This document shows positions 32,356 to 45,230 of a stretch of DNA of 64,000 nt, piece after piece. The position numbers were made by a program, and so were the translations under genes. Within the stretch, counting starts at the first letter, position 1. Every line of letters starts with the position of its first letter. The notes under the pieces are model-generated. The model was not told where the DNA came from. It made no database searches and worked only from the letters and a program-made list of their open reading frames with translations. This stretch comes from Prostheceraeus crozeri (lineage: Eukaryota > Platyhelminthes > Polycladida > Euryleptidae), in NCBI GenBank assembly GCA_907163375.1, contig CAJQUW010003570.1, forward strand, positions 365,398 through 429,397, read 5' to 3'.

Positions 32356-32696
32356 GTGGCAGGTGGCTTGTGATATGATGACGCTCAAGAAAATGCTCTT
32401 ATTGAGATGATTAAGTTTGAACATTAAAGCAGTAGCAACCTTCGAATTGCTAATTTAGCAAACATTAAATCTCCAAGGCTGTCATGACATGGAAGATCTG
32501 TAAAATACTATTATTCCTTCTGTACTGCTATCATGACCAGTCAATTCAAAACTGCAAAAATTTGCGTATCTCACATTTGGTATGAATACCCAATTGCATT
32601 CAACACAAGTTCATTTAATAAAATCGAAACGGTTTACACATTGGGGATTTAATAAATGCTGAGTTGCTACTCTGCCTAATATACTTACTGATTCTC

Positions 32697-34423
32697 TACT
32701 TTGCTGCCATATTTATATTCTGGCTTTGTAATAGCTACGAGGTCTGTTTGGTGTTTATCTTTACCAATTCGAAATTTATGCGGTTCTAATAACATTGCAC
32801 ACATGTATTGAACCAGCTCTATTTTTATGTAATTTGAAATGTGTCGTATAATAGAATAGAATTGACTTCATTTGAGAACAACTCGTCTCTCTCCCAAGAC
32901 AAACTTACATACTAATGAATGGTAACACGGATCTACACCCAAAACTTCGACATCGCAAATATCCAAATCGAAATGAATCTCAGGCTTTGCAATAATGACA
33001 TATCTTCCATAAACCGGGTCTCTCCATGCCAACTGAAATCAATGGGAGACAATAATTACCAGTTGTGAGCATACAATAGAAGAGCACCAGCGTTCAATAG
33101 TTAGCAAATAAAAATCATGAAAAAACAAAAATCCAATTATTTTTGGAATGGAGATTATTATTTAACTCATACATGCAACATGTCCTACATCTTCGATTAT
33201 CCGAACAGCTTGAGCCAAACACGCTTGTCAACAAGCGAACTAAAAATTCAGTTAAATGAATTCGAGGTTTCTAGTGTTCTTCTTCTTTTGGTAAAAAGTG
33301 ATAAGTGCAGCCTGCTAATCCTCGGCATGCTCGAGTGATCAGAACTCGAGTATCATTTGATCATTTGATTCGAGTACTCGAGGTGAAGCTTACTTTATCA
33401 CACGCACTGAGCAAAACTACTCACCATCACGAAGTTCACACATCAAACTGTCATCCTCAAATCATTCACTCACTCATTAACGGAAACTCTTACCAACAGC
33501 TTCTGTCAAACCCTTCAAAAATCCAAGGAATCAGAGAAACTTTGAAGGATATAGAACTTTGCACAGAATTAGATTCATCTGTGCGCGCGGCTTCGGTTTC
33601 TAGAATGGAAGGATCGTATCTAGCCTAAATATCGAGATGGCACATCACAGAATTAGACAACTTGCTCCTTCTCGAATGCATAATTCCTGTATCGCTTGCT
33701 ACTGGAAATGGCAAATAATAAGCTTTCAGAAGAGGACACCCAAGTCAGTGAGAGAGGCGTGCGTGCTGTGATATCACTGTGCTTTGCACACACCAAAACA
33801 CACATCGCCTAGCTAACACTCGATTCAGTGTATGCAGTATGCAGTGGACTACTTTTCGTACACTAGCTATTTTTTTAATGATGATCGGAAGGGCCAACAT
33901 TATGGAGAAAACTTGTGCGCAATGATCTGAATTCTTCGAATCTGAAGGAATTGTGGCAATCGAAGCACTTTGCTGGAACTCACATTAATCCGCAAGCGAC
34001 GCACGACTTTTCGATCTCTGTAAGGTATTAGAATTCCTTTTGCCCACTTTCTAAGTTCCTCGATGTGCTGGCGATTTCGAATCTAGATACATGATCTAGA
34101 TCAGAATTTAGATACAGATCTAATTACAATTCTAGCAAACCGAAGACGATAAACAAAATATTTAATTCTGCGGAGCTTTGCATTTATCTGTATAATCGAA
34201 ATAGCAATCACACATGACGCTCAAGTCGAATTGCCGCTATACGAAGCGATGCGATTGTTGTACGGTTGCCTGCGGATCACTCCACTATGTCCGCTTCACT
34301 AGAGTCCAGATTATCGTCATTAAATTCCTCCTCAGATGGGTATTATAAACTATATGGGGTAATAAACTGGCTATTTTAGACAAACGAAAATCAAATTTCT
34401 ATGGATGGATACTCTATGCCATA
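32697..34423. other. unassigned sequence
   Basis: No supported gene. A CTCGAG/ACTCGAGT-rich self-complementary patch lies near 33328-33385. A minus-strand acidic frame near 34300-34350 was too short to judge. Confidence 0.45.
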
Positions 34424-35264
34424 GAGTAGGGATATATAGGTAGAGTGTCAACTCAAAAAAGTATCTGTATACAGTGAAAATTTTTATATGAAAAGATTGT
34501 TTTTTGCAGAGATTACGTTCCCGTGGTCAAAAATTATTTGAGCACTTTTGAAAACAGTCAAAATTTTGCCAATTTATATATTACCGAGATGACGCCTCTT
34601 TATAAGTAGTATGAAACAAGTTGGATATCAAAAGGAATGAATATTTGATAATAAGCATCCTCACTAAGCGGAAATCAAGCTGATTATCAAAGGAATTTCA
34701 TGAATTGTATTATAATGAAAGTCTTCATGAAAAAGTCGCGATCTTATCCGTGCTTTCATGACTGAAATTTCAAGTTTTAAATTCAATTTTCACCGACATG
34801 ATTTTATGATTCACTAAAATTCCAAAGTGTTGAATTCATGTTTCATTTCTTGAATCTGAATAGTGATGTGGAAGCATTTGCATCTTTCAAAGTTGATTGA
34901 AATCTTTGTCTTTGATTATGTGATTTTGCTGTGCCAGTGGCAGGTTGCATGTGATATGATCACGCTTAAGAAAATACTCTTGAGGTCGAGCATGAAAGTA
35001 ATAGGAACCCATCGAATTGCTAATTTTGCAAACATTAAATCTCCAATGCTGTCATGACTCGGAGAATCTGTGATCATTTCCTCTGCATTACTATCATGAT
35101 CAGTCAATTCCGTTGTGATTTCTGCAAAACTACAAAAATTTGCAATCTCACATTTGGTAACAATAGCGCCTGTCATATGACATCTGTATTCCCAACGAGT
35201 TCAGTCAATAAAACCGAAAGTGTATACACATTTGGAGTTGCCACTCTACCTGATATACTTACTC
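34424..35264 (+). mobile_element. GAGTAGG MITE family, copy A (complete)
   Basis: Terminal inverted repeats: GAGTAGGGATATATAGG with GTAGAGTGTCAACTC on the left, and inverse GAGTAAGTATATCAGG with GTAGAGTGGCAACTC on the right. TA precedes the left end; TG follows the right end where TA is expected. 841 bp without coding capacity. It is the best-preserved + strand copy of a family with at least five copies here. Confidence 0.85.
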
Positions 35265-35265
35265 T

Positions 35266-36095
35266 GCGGTTCGGCCCCTTTTTCCTTGTTTCTTCTCGAG
35301 GTGTCCACTCCGTCAGCGTCTTAGTCCATCTTTCGTCATTGAGTCTCATCACGTGACCAGCCCCTATTTCGATTCTTTAGCTGTTCTTATAATGTCACGA
35401 ACTTTTGTTTGACTTCGAATCCATGTTTGTTTTTCGGTCTCTTTTTGTTATTCCCAACATCAGTCTTTCCATGGCTCTTTTGTGTCACCAATAGCTTTTG
35501 TTCCATTTTCTTAGTAAGCGTACACGTTTCACATCCGTATGTAATTGCTGGGAGTATGCATTGGTTGAAGATTTTCTTCTTAAGACAGATCGGGATTTCG
35601 TTATTTTTTAAAGTTTCGTAATGTTTTCGAAAGTTTATCCATCCTTGTTGACATCGTCTACTTATTTCTAGTGTGATGTTATTGGGTCTCACTTCTTGGC
35701 CTAAGTAGACGTACTTGTCTACCTCTTTGATTTCTTCGTCTTTTAGGATAACCCGCTTTTTGGTAGCAAAATTGTTGCTCATTACTTTAGTCTTCGCTAT
35801 ATTAATATATTTTTTTAATATATCGAATTGGTTATATGTTTATTTTGTGCATGAGTATATCTGACGTATAAATTGAAATGTATGATTTTCATTTACAAAA
35901 TATAAACGTTTCTCTCTCTCTCTCTATTAACATTTAGGCCACCCTTTGTGCTAACCGTGCTCAGTTGGTTTAACATTTCTTGGATCTCGTCACAGGTATT
36001 TGCAGTAAGGACTACATCATCTGCAAATTCCAGGTGATTCAGTTTTCTACCGCTTATGTTTATCCCAAAGTCAAAAGTCATTTGATGCAGCAAGT
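35266..36095 (-). pseudogene. RTE/BovB-like LINE, reverse-transcriptase C-terminal fragment
   Basis: On the minus strand: LNHLEFADDVVLTANTCDEI with the catalytic ADD (about 36040-36010) and GGLNVN, then VDKYVYLGQEVRPN, LPAITYGCETCTLTKKMEQK and, near the low-coordinate end, AGHVMRLNDERWTKTLTEW. This order is that of RTE-clade LINEs. It is interrupted at about 35790-35930 by an insert that begins with a GA microsatellite and is bounded by TTAATA on both sides, and by frame changes. The 5' part and endonuclease are absent. The low-coordinate end abuts MITE copy A. Confidence 0.82.
35790..35932. repeat. short insert with GA/CT microsatellite inside the RTE LINE
   Basis: About 140 bp starting (on the minus strand) with a GAGAGAGAGAGAGA run and ending in an AT-rich tract, flanked by TTAATA at both junctions. 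The LINE reading continues on both sides, so this is an insertion with a probable target duplication. Confidence 0.6.
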
Positions 36096-39000
36096 ATACG
36101 TATCAATAAATCCAAGCCATTAAAGCTTTAATGTCCACAAACTATTAGTATCCGCAGACATGCACATGCAGGCTACATGCAGGCAATTGCTGACTGGTTC
36201 ATCAAAAGGAATGTCAGACTGTGCGGCGGCAGTGCTATTTGCCACATCTATGTACATGTCATAGATAAGTTAAGTAGCTATGTGCATGTACATGTCCTAT
36301 ATCTTTTATTACAGTTGTGCTGTTATGCTATGTTAAATTTATGATACTGCTATGTAAGAAAGTCTTAATAAAGCAGTTTAGCATCACATCAAGACTTAGT
36401 TAATTCAAATCAAGCATTATATCAATAAATTCTTTTCAAAAGTGACTGGCCTGAGGGCCTTCCATCCTCAAAGTTAAAAAGACAAGATGGCAAAGTTTTT
36501 CAACTATTTTTTAATCTTTTCTTTTTGTTTTTACATGTAGTAGTGGGGGAGGAGGGCTCCTAGGCCATATCATGATTTGATAGTTGCGAAATATTTAAAT
36601 CACATAATGATAAGCTCCTCTGCTTTCGATTTTAGTTTCTACTAATTTCTGAAAACCAATTCATACTGCATCAAACTTGACTCTTGGGAGCAGCAAACAC
36701 TTGAACTGTATTTACAGGTATATTTTTTAAATCGAGCAGCTTCGTTAATTTCTTACAAAATTTACTGCCTTTGTCAATTCAAATTACAGACCATCGATAA
36801 AGTAGAAATGAAAGCCATGATCAACATATGTTCATTCATCAACAAATGCACAGATGTAATAACTACATAAAGAACTGCAATTACTTCTAAAAATCGCTCA
36901 CAGCATGTTTAAAGAGGCATTGGCTCATTTTCCAAATGTGAAAGTTAGGAACCCAAGTATTTGTAAAATATTTTTTGCTGCTGTATATGTTGGAATTCGC
37001 AGACATGGAAATTCGCAATCGTGTTCATCGGTTGAACAAGATTCTGAAAGATTCCAAAATTGTTATGGCGTTCAAGACGACCAAACTGCGAACGTTTCAT
37101 AGAAAAGACAGAATGCATTATTGGATCTCTCTCAAATGTCATTTAACATTTTCTTGTGAACATGTCTAAGTGTTACATTGTTGTGCCACTAGCATTTGCA
37201 AAACCTAGAATTAACGAACAATCAAAGGTCGCCCCCTTTGCCAACTGAAATCACTTTGCATACCATGTGAACGCCTAATTCCGCTTTCTCTGTCATTGCC
37301 CGAAGAATATACTCGTATCGCAGAATCTGTACTCATTGCCGCTACTGAATGGTCTTTATTGTTAAACAGTAACTTCAGTACCATTGTTTTTACATTTGTA
37401 GCTTCTATTGGACTAAATTTCTCTTTTGATGACTGATGGTATTTTAAACGTGTGTTTTATATTTATAACCACTGAGGATGAAAGACATTGTTTTGAAATT
37501 GCAATTTTGTATGATTAATCGTAAATAATGGATGATTAGAATGAAGCGAAGTTCTCCGAGCGTGGCTCAATATGTTTTAATATGATTTCCCTTTTTACAA
37601 ATGATGGAAATGTGGACTCTATGATCTCTGTCCTGTGTTGTCGATGAAATCGAAGATAAGTCGGACTACACAAAACAAGAACCACAGAGGCCCACTCAAG
37701 GTAAGGTTCTTATACATATAAATAGTCTGACAATGATCATTGTTCTTCCTTGCTGCTAATTCTTTAGGTTGATTTTTGATGCAGATAGCTTCTTAATAAT
37801 GACGGTTGGCAATTGTCGTGAGGCCTTTCCTTCGAAACTCTATGATTTCCATCATTTATATAGAGTTTATTATTGTTTATCTCTCTATGCTATCCCCATG
37901 CTAGAATTTCACTTTTTGAATTAAATATTTAAAAATTTAAATCCGTCCATTGTATGATGACCAAGAGCTGGTCGAAATATATAAAGGTTTAAACCAACAG
38001 CAAAAAAATAATTTAACAAAATATTTGGGTTCCTAACTTTTGATATCGCTCAGCATGTGTTATAATGAGACTGCCAGTTTTATTCTAAAAATGGAAAAGG
38101 CTGTTATGTTCACAATATTTTTAATATGAATCATGTTTATTTAAAATGAAGCTGTTCTGCAATTTTTTCTACTCAATATATAACTGAGATTCTAACAGAC
38201 TATTTATAAATTGTACGATATATTTTACTATACTTGCATATTTCGATATTTTTTGCTAACCTTTTTGCGAACGATGATACTTTTGAATAGGTGCAGTCAA
38301 TTTTCAATATGAGGTATGGAATGTTATATGAGCTAGAGACATCAAATTGAGCATTGGAAATTGGAATGATTATGTAATTTGTTACCAGAACTTTTATCTA
38401 ATAGTTCTAGTATGTTTTTGGGTTGCACCTAATCACTTAAAATTCTGGGCAAGACTGTCTGCTCGAAAGTGAGTTTCATTGGTAGAATATCATTTTTTTC
38501 AATTCTTCTTTAAGGTTACTTTAGAGTGATAAACTTCACAATATGCCGGTTACGCTTTTGTAAGCTGTTTTCCATGCACACATCGGATCTTAATCAATCT
38601 CTTTTTTTAACCGGTGCAGCAAACTTCGTCAGTTACTCATAATATGTGTTTGATTGAAATTACAAACCCGATCTTCATTCTGATTTTTGACAATTAGGTT
38701 CGCAGCAAATTTTTAAAGGTGCCGGTTATAATTATATTACCTGGTGCCATTTATTACAATCAATGGAGGGGGAAGGACTCAGGATTTGTGGAGTGATAAT
38801 TCTTTTATTATTCACTAGCGTTACAAAAATGCTGTTGTCTCTCGATCGTTTCGGCTAGAGTACTTAAGCCATGATCTCGACAATTAAACAAACACGGTTA
38901 TAAGAACAGTTGGAATCAACTATACCACAGCAATCAACACAGCCGACCAATCAGGACACTTAGATGAATACTAACACAGGTGATAGCACATTAGAATAAG

Positions 39001-39309
39001 CGTGAACATACAATAACAACTGTCAACAGATGACAGCATCACTCCATACTGAGGCACGTTAGCAGAAACAAGATGTAAAAACACAAACATACACTTTACG
39101 AAATCAAGAAAAGAAAACCAAACACAAGAACTAAAAAATGAAATTCTCGCATTAGAAAATGCATTTCTATACACGTTATTATTTTTTAGTTTCTTGTGTT
39201 TGGTTGCCTTTCAAAGAACTCAAAGAGCTCACTATAGTTATTGTAATTTCAATTACAATTGCAACACACTGTCTACTATGCAGGCAATTAAACCAGTAAG
39301 ATATTATAT
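36096..39309. other. unassigned AT-rich sequence
   Basis: No supported gene in about 3.2 kb. A region at about 38750-38960 looks vaguely like an LTR or regulatory end (AATAATAAAAG on the minus strand) but could not be assigned. The small hairpin at 39116-39206 is listed separately. Confidence 0.45.
39116..39206. repeat. 24-bp inverted repeat
   Basis: ACCAAACACAAGAACTAAAA at about 39116-39139 pairs with TTTTTAGTTTCTTGTGTTTGG at about 39183-39206, with a loop of about 43 bp. Confidence 0.7.
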
Positions 39310-40077
39310 AGTCCTGCAGCCATGAACGAGTTTCTGCAGGGATACAAGGTAGAGAGTGAGATTTCACAGAATGATTTGTACAAACCTATCCTACTACGAA
39401 TCGGCACGCTGCCGAGGTCCTTGTGAGTACTCTTCTTGTCAGACAGGATCAAAGAAAATCATTGTAAAAAATCCAATGGGACGCAGATAGATTGAATTTT
39501 TTGGCTAAAGGAAATTTTGCATGTATTCTCTGGATTAAACAAAGCGTTCTAGGCCAGAGTCATAATTTTTGACATGGAATGTCTTCAGGTCATTTTATAT
39601 GATGTGCCTGTGCTTTTATCATGCCATCCTGATCGACAATGTATGTGAGAATGTGGTTGAATGTGGATAATAGTTGCTTAAAATGTATGTATATGTTTGC
39701 ACGACATTAAGAGGCTTGCGAAATTTAAATGTTTTTGCTTTATTAGAAGTGTGTGTTGAGATGAGAAGGAAATGACTCTGAAGACATTTACGTCAAAAAT
39801 TATTGGAATTCTGGGCTTAGTATCGCTTCGTTCAATCAGAGAAAACTATGGCGAAAATTCCATTTCTGCCAAAAAACTGCAATCATGCGTTCTCATTGAT
39901 TTACATGTGTTTTTTCATCTGATTTCCTAGTCAGCCAAGATGAGAGACTCGCTAGAACTCAAGTTGAGACGATGGCAATTTTACGCACAGTATGCATTAG
40001 GGAGTACAACACTCTGTACGGAAAGTCTCACATTCGGCCTCGTTCCTGAAAGAAACTCGTTCTGGTTTGCCGAGATT
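39310..40077. mobile_element. AGTCCGGC long-hairpin element, copy 1
   Basis: Left end AGTCCTGCAGCCATGAACG with GAGTTTCTGCAGGG, right end CTCGTTCTGGTTTGCCGAGA. Both halves contain the inverse of each other (GAGTCATAATTTTTGACATG against its complement). Compared with the cleaner copy at 47186 it carries many extra single bases. No target duplication was found. Confidence 0.78.
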
Positions 40078-40943
40078 ACATAAGCAGTGGTACCAATGTC
40101 CTTTCTATTTTTCTTTACCTGCTTCTTGGAGGTACCCTCACGCCTCTCGTTTCCTCTGATTCGTGTCGAACTATGTGGGTGACGCTTCCTCCTTCGAGTG
40201 GCCGTCATTATGCTCTGCCCTCTGTCGGGTAATACCTCATGCTCAAGGCACGCCAGGATTATATAGTACACGCAAATGCAAATCAAATTAACCAAAACTT
40301 GCTACTAAGTTTAAGTCTTAAATGACATGATAAACTCAATTTCTTTTGGATCTTATTATTTACTCCTTACGATAATTATCACAAGTGCAAATGAATTTAC
40401 TCGGGATTCTCTTCATTATCCTATGATGATTAAAATCAATTTATCTACATCGACATCCTAGTAATACTGTATATGCTACATGATACTCACATTTAAGAAG
40501 CATATTCTGGAATATATATCGACTTTTCGATTAGTAAACTATCTTTTTCTGATGCCTTGCAATTCTTCTTGAAATGCTCCGTACAAATCACAGCTTGTAC
40601 GATTCTATTAGAGTTAATCGGATGCATGTTTCCAACCCTAAACACTACTGTATTTTGTTTAAAACTTTTCTGTCTTATATTCTACAACAATGCAAGTCAA
40701 ATTATCTACTGGAAAGATAAAATACTAGTCACGCAAGACATGTTGGTTGGGATATGTCATCTCCAACTAGCTAGACTAGCAAAATTATATTTTGTCGTAC
40801 TGAAATAAGTAACTAGTTTGTGTGCGCAAATTTTGAATTTTAGTTACTCAACCAATGCGGAGGGAACCTTCCAGCATGACATACGCAAATTCCCGGCAAT
40901 TTATGGAAAAAGACCTATTCTTTACAAATTTACAAGTAGCATA
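40078..40943. other. unassigned sequence
   Basis: No supported gene; only short frames without features. Confidence 0.45.
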
Positions 40944-41900
40944 GAGTAAAGTAGGGATAATATAGACGTAGATAGTGTCGACTCAAAAAATGTATAACAG
41001 TGAAACATTTTGATATGAAAAGATTCGATTTTTTTTGGCTGAGAGTTACGTTCCGCCCCGTGGTCCTAAAATTATTTGGAGCAGATTTTAACAAAGTCAA
41101 AAAATTTTACGACCAATTTATATATTACCAAAGAGATGACTGTCACCTATATAAGTAGTAATGAAGGACTAGAGATTGGATATCAGACAAAAGCAATGAA
41201 ATATTTGCTAATAATCATCCTAACTAAAGCGGAAATCAAGCTAATTATCAAGGGTAAATACCATGAATCACGCGATCTATAAGAGGAAGTACTTCATGAA
41301 AAATTCGCAGACATTATTCGTCGCTTTCTTTGGCTAGATAATTTCAATTTTAAAATTACATATTTTCAACCGACATGATTTTATGAATTCCCTTAAAAAA
41401 CAAATTCCATGTTTCCTTTTCTTGAAAAAAAAAAAAAACAAAATCTGAATTAGTGATTGTGAAAACATTGTCTTATGAATTCTGTGAATTTTTTTCTGCA
41501 TAAGTGGCAGGTTGCATGTGATATGAAACACGGCATAAGAAAAATTCACTTGATGTTGCATAAAAGTAATAAGGAACCCAACGATTTGCTTAATTTACAA
41601 ACTTTAAATCTCCAAGGGCTGGTCGATGACAACTGAGAATCATGTAAAAATACCATTATTTCATCTTGTATTACTATCCAATGATCATAATCAGATTCCG
41701 TAGTAAGTACTTCCAAAACAGCATTAAATGATTATAATCTCAACATTTCGAAACAGTTCCCGACTGTATCATCCCTTGTGTATCAAATTGACATATAAAA
41801 CAAAAAAATAATCAACGTAGTTGTAGTAACACACATTTGGGATTTAACTAATACAGAGTTACCATGCATCTAACCATAAATATGCCTACTTCTATGCTCT
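40944..41900 (+). mobile_element. GAGTAGG MITE family, copy D (noisy)
   Basis: Follows the order of copy A (TA-GAGTA..., TGAAAAGATTCGATT, GCGGAAATCAAGCT, GTGGCAGGTTGCATGTGATA, right TIR remnant near 41870-41900). It contains many one- or two-base insertions relative to copies A and C. This insertion bias looks technical rather than evolutionary. Confidence 0.75.
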
Positions 41901-42819
41901 GGGCCTGATTGTTGGAAATATAAGTACCTGCGTAGATTCCAGGTAGCACATAGCAGGAAATAGATGCAAAGAAATCGGGCGAAGTGTGTTATTGGGTGCA
42001 ATCTTGCAAAGCACTTGCAAAGATAATTCGCATTTGTCGCGCATGGCATCACTTGTTAGATCTCACAAAACAGTATATAGCAGTCTGAATTGGAACCACC
42101 GCTTGGCTTAGACGAGTCCTACAGGGGGGGCGAACTACTACAAGTGCGACAATTAAAGGTTACAAAATCAAACTATTGAGCGAATCTACACGATTCGCGA
42201 AGACTCGAGTTTTAATCGAGAGGTGTTGTAACCGAACTTGTCGCCCAGCCGGTATTCCTGTCAAAACTCTGACATCACTTCCTCGATAGTATGAGATGTA
42301 ATGAATCAGAAAGAAAATTGGACAGCGTGAATCTAAAGCGGGGCTTTCACAATCAGTCGTGCGAACACCTCTTTACGACCTCTTACGATCATGGTTGGGG
42401 GGCGGGTCGCAAAGAATCAGATCGCTTCTATCGCACGACCAGTATCTCTGCTGTCACGCTACGAGCTAACTCAAAGGCCTGCCTTAAGTCGTGCATCTGA
42501 ATTTGAGCATTGCACAAAATTCAGGCGCGACCTTACTTTCCGGGACTTCAAGCTCGCCCCGACGATCGCTCATAGCGACGGAGATCGCGTTATAGTCGTG
42601 CAACAGTAATCAGAAGTCGCACGACACATCGGTGCGAACTAACTTGTTCATGACTTTTCCTTCCAAAAGTCTGCTTTGAATCTGGAACCATCCGTACGAC
42701 TATAGAGACCATTTACGTGGCAATAAGTCTCAAATGTACACAGCGTGAGACTTGTGACTCACGACTCTCACGCCAATATATATAGCCGCACATGTGCAAA
42801 TCTAGCTTATCGATTAAAC

Positions 42820-43190
42820 CCAAAAAAAAAAAAATACAAAAAAAGCAGGAAAAGCAAATAAAAAAACAAAAAACGAAATGCCAATAAAAAAGTAAACTAA
42901 AAAAAATAACAAGAAAAAAAAACAAAAATAAAAAAAATAAACAAAGGCGGCACAAAACGTCAGAGATGAATAATAAATAAAAAAACAAAAAAAAAAAAAA
43001 AAAAATAAATAACTACTAGGAAAAAAAAAATAACTAAATTTACCAATTTTCCAAATAAATAAAATAAAAAATAAAAAAAAACAAGAGACAAAAAAAAAAA
43101 AAACAGAAAAAAGCCATAAAAGAAAAAAGGAGCTTGATTTTAACAATAGTAGAAATATGAAAAAAAAAAGAAAAAGAAAGAAAAATAACG
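42820..43190 (+). repeat. A-rich low-complexity tract
   Basis: About 370 bp of long A runs broken by single T, C or G, inside the Harbinger element and directly before the transposase remnant. It is not a simple poly(A) tail. A poorly corrected homopolymer-rich read segment is a plausible cause. Confidence 0.8.
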
Positions 43191-43269
43191 CAAAATATAA
43201 TTGTATCATGTCCTCTGTTCGCCCCCGTGACGTGCTTGCTCTCAACACCTGATAGAGACATTGCATAGC

Positions 43270-44440
43270 GTTTGTTGCTTCTTATTCGACTTCGACGACG
43301 TAATAGAAGACGCAGAAGTGACCGTTGGTGGGTCACAGCCTTGGAGTTGCGAAGCGTGAGGGGTTTGGTCAGTATCACAACACTCTGAATTGACAGAATT
43401 AGTAGCTGCAATCCCCAGAGTACTTCGTCAACTACTTGAGAATGCCTCCGGAGAATATTCTATAAACGAGATACTGACTCTTGAACCCGGTCAAAAGTTA
43501 GCTATCTATCACTCTTAGAATACATGGCTACTGGTGCACAAGCTACAAGACACTCCAGTATTCGTTCCGTGTTGCCCACAACAGTTATAGCACTGTTCAT
43601 TCCGGAGGTTCTGTCAGGCCATAGTATGACGGAGTACGAAGACCAGGTGTTTGCCTTCCCTAGGAACCCTGATGACTGGAGAGACATTGCAAGGAAGTTC
43701 AGTGAGAAATGGAATTTTCACCATACCTGCGGAGAACCCTGGTATGGCAAGCACGTGGCGATAAGATGTCCCATGAAGTCTGGATACATCTCTATCACAA
43801 TTACAAGGGACTTCTTCAGTATTATCCTTTTAGGGTTGGTGGTGATGCTGACTACAAGTTCATCTGGGCAGACGTGGATGCCAAGGTTCTTCGTCAATTC
43901 AGAAGCGCAAATCTTCAACAACGACAACTCAGAAGAAAGCTGGAAGAAGGAATCTTTGCGCTTGCCAGATCCCGAGCCTCTACCACATTGATGACAGGCC
44001 AACACCATACTTCGTGGTCGGAAGATGACGTCCTTTTCCTAGCGTTACGTGTGATGATGAAACCCTTCTCCAGCGCCAGATGACGGACCAACAGCGGAAT
44101 ATTCAACTATCGCCTATCCCGTGCCGCTGACCGTGTGGTGGAGAACAGCTTTGGTTTTTATACTTGACAACATCGCTGGAGATGCTAGCTGACTACCATG
44201 CAGCAAGATCCGATCAGAGTCAAGGTCATTAGTCATATAGGCAGCCATGTGCCTTACACAACTTGATGCGGCTGCAGCATCGTTCTTTGCCATGACCGAT
44301 GACCTGGACCAACCTGTTGGTGACGGCAACGCCTCATCCCTGGTGCTTGGCGAGAGACACAATTACTCACGCATAGCACATGTTTGTGTGCGCTAATCCA
44401 CCAAGCCAATCGAGAGGGCAAGAGACTCCTACTGTACTTG
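43270..44440 (+). pseudogene. PIF/Harbinger transposase (DDE superfamily), frameshifted
   Basis: Transposase blocks appear in order but in changing frames: an Arg-rich start (about 43290-43320), DDWRDIARKFSEKWNFHHTCG followed by YGKHVAIRCP (43670-43780), LYHNYKGLL, DADYKFIWADVDAKV (about 43850), AQIFNN, LPDPEPLPH (43965-43990), MMKPFSSA (about 44055) and a degraded VVEN-type block near 44140. Harbinger transposases are endonucleases using a DDE triad. The first Asp (IDGKH) is lost here and the second sits in DADYKF. Most disruptions look like added bases, so the decay may be partly sequencing noise. Not functional as read. Confidence 0.8.
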
Positions 44441-44569
44441 TAGGGACTATCTACAAACAGTGATGTGGGAAAGCTGCCCTGGCAGGACAAGATGATATTG
44501 AGGCTCCTCGTTGTTTGCACTTGTATTAGTATGATGCTAGCTTCTGTAGCTGATTGTGTCCTTTGATCT

Positions 44570-45230
44570 ATGAGGGGTGGCGGACTCAGAGGGAGGGAAT
44601 AAGGTGGAGGGCAGGGAAGGCGAGCGGGGTTTGAGTGGGAAAGAGGGGATTAAGGGGTCTGGAGAGGGGGTGGGAGGGGTGTTGGAAGAGGAGGAGGGGC
44701 GTGCTAAGGTAGGGACGATACAATGGATAGGAGTCGTTATAGGTGGTGTAAGGTACTGTACAGAAGGTTCGGGGGGTAGGGGGCGGGAGGGGGGGGGGGG
44801 GTGAAAGATTAAGGGGATGGGTGTTATGGGAGGAGGGCCCGGGGTGTTAGAGCAAGGAGAGTTGTGCGTTACGGGGAAGGGTGGGAGGTGGCGTAGGTAG
44901 GAGGTGTGGGTGGTGGGATATGCGGGGGGGGGGAGAGGGTGAAGGAAGTTTTGTGTAAGGGGTGTGGGAGGTGGAAGATGAGGGGCGGGTAGGGGTTTGG
45001 GAAGGTAATGGAGTTAGGGGGGGTTAAGGGGGGTTCCAAGAGGGGATGACGGGTCGGGGCATGACCGGGAGTCAGGGGGGGGAGGGAAGAGAGGGTCGAG
45101 GGGGGGGGAGGGTAAAGGGGGATAGCAAGGAGGGAGGGCGGGGAGGACTTTAGGGAGGGGGTGTGGATTTTAGGAGTATTAGGGTGGGTCAGCGCGGGGG
45201 TTTTTGGGACGGGGGGAGGGGTTGCACGTG
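44570..45230 (+). repeat. G-rich low-complexity tract
   Basis: About 660 bp with runs of three to twelve G separated by single A or T, followed at 45240-45400 by a T/C-rich stretch. Strong G-quadruplex potential if real. Its abrupt start and end, and its position in a noisy stretch, make an assembly or base-calling problem possible. Confidence 0.8.

Larger units (their letters stand above)
30486..32696 (+). mobile_element. GAGTAGG MITE family, copy E, with two nested insertions
   Basis: It shares AAAGTATCTGTATACAG, ATTATTTGAGCA and GTAGTATGA near the left end with the copies at 34424 and 56446. At the right end it shares AACATTAAATCTCCA and the TIR GAGTTGCTACTCTGCC. The left terminus is worn. 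It is interrupted by a truncated GGTGACATGCC MITE (30680-31044) and by a hAT-like element (31347-32355). Confidence 0.8.

Noticed and set aside
33328-33385. CTCGAGT-rich self-complementary patch
   Set aside because: It resembles some hAT ends, but no partner end or target duplication was found nearby.
38750-38960. Possible solo LTR on the minus strand (AATAATAAAAG, CTCCACA end)
   Set aside because: No TG start, no target duplication and no second copy in the window.
42713-43411. Long Phe/Leu-rich frames on the minus strand of the A-rich tract
   Set aside because: They are translations of the low-complexity tract; poly-Phe arises from long T runs.
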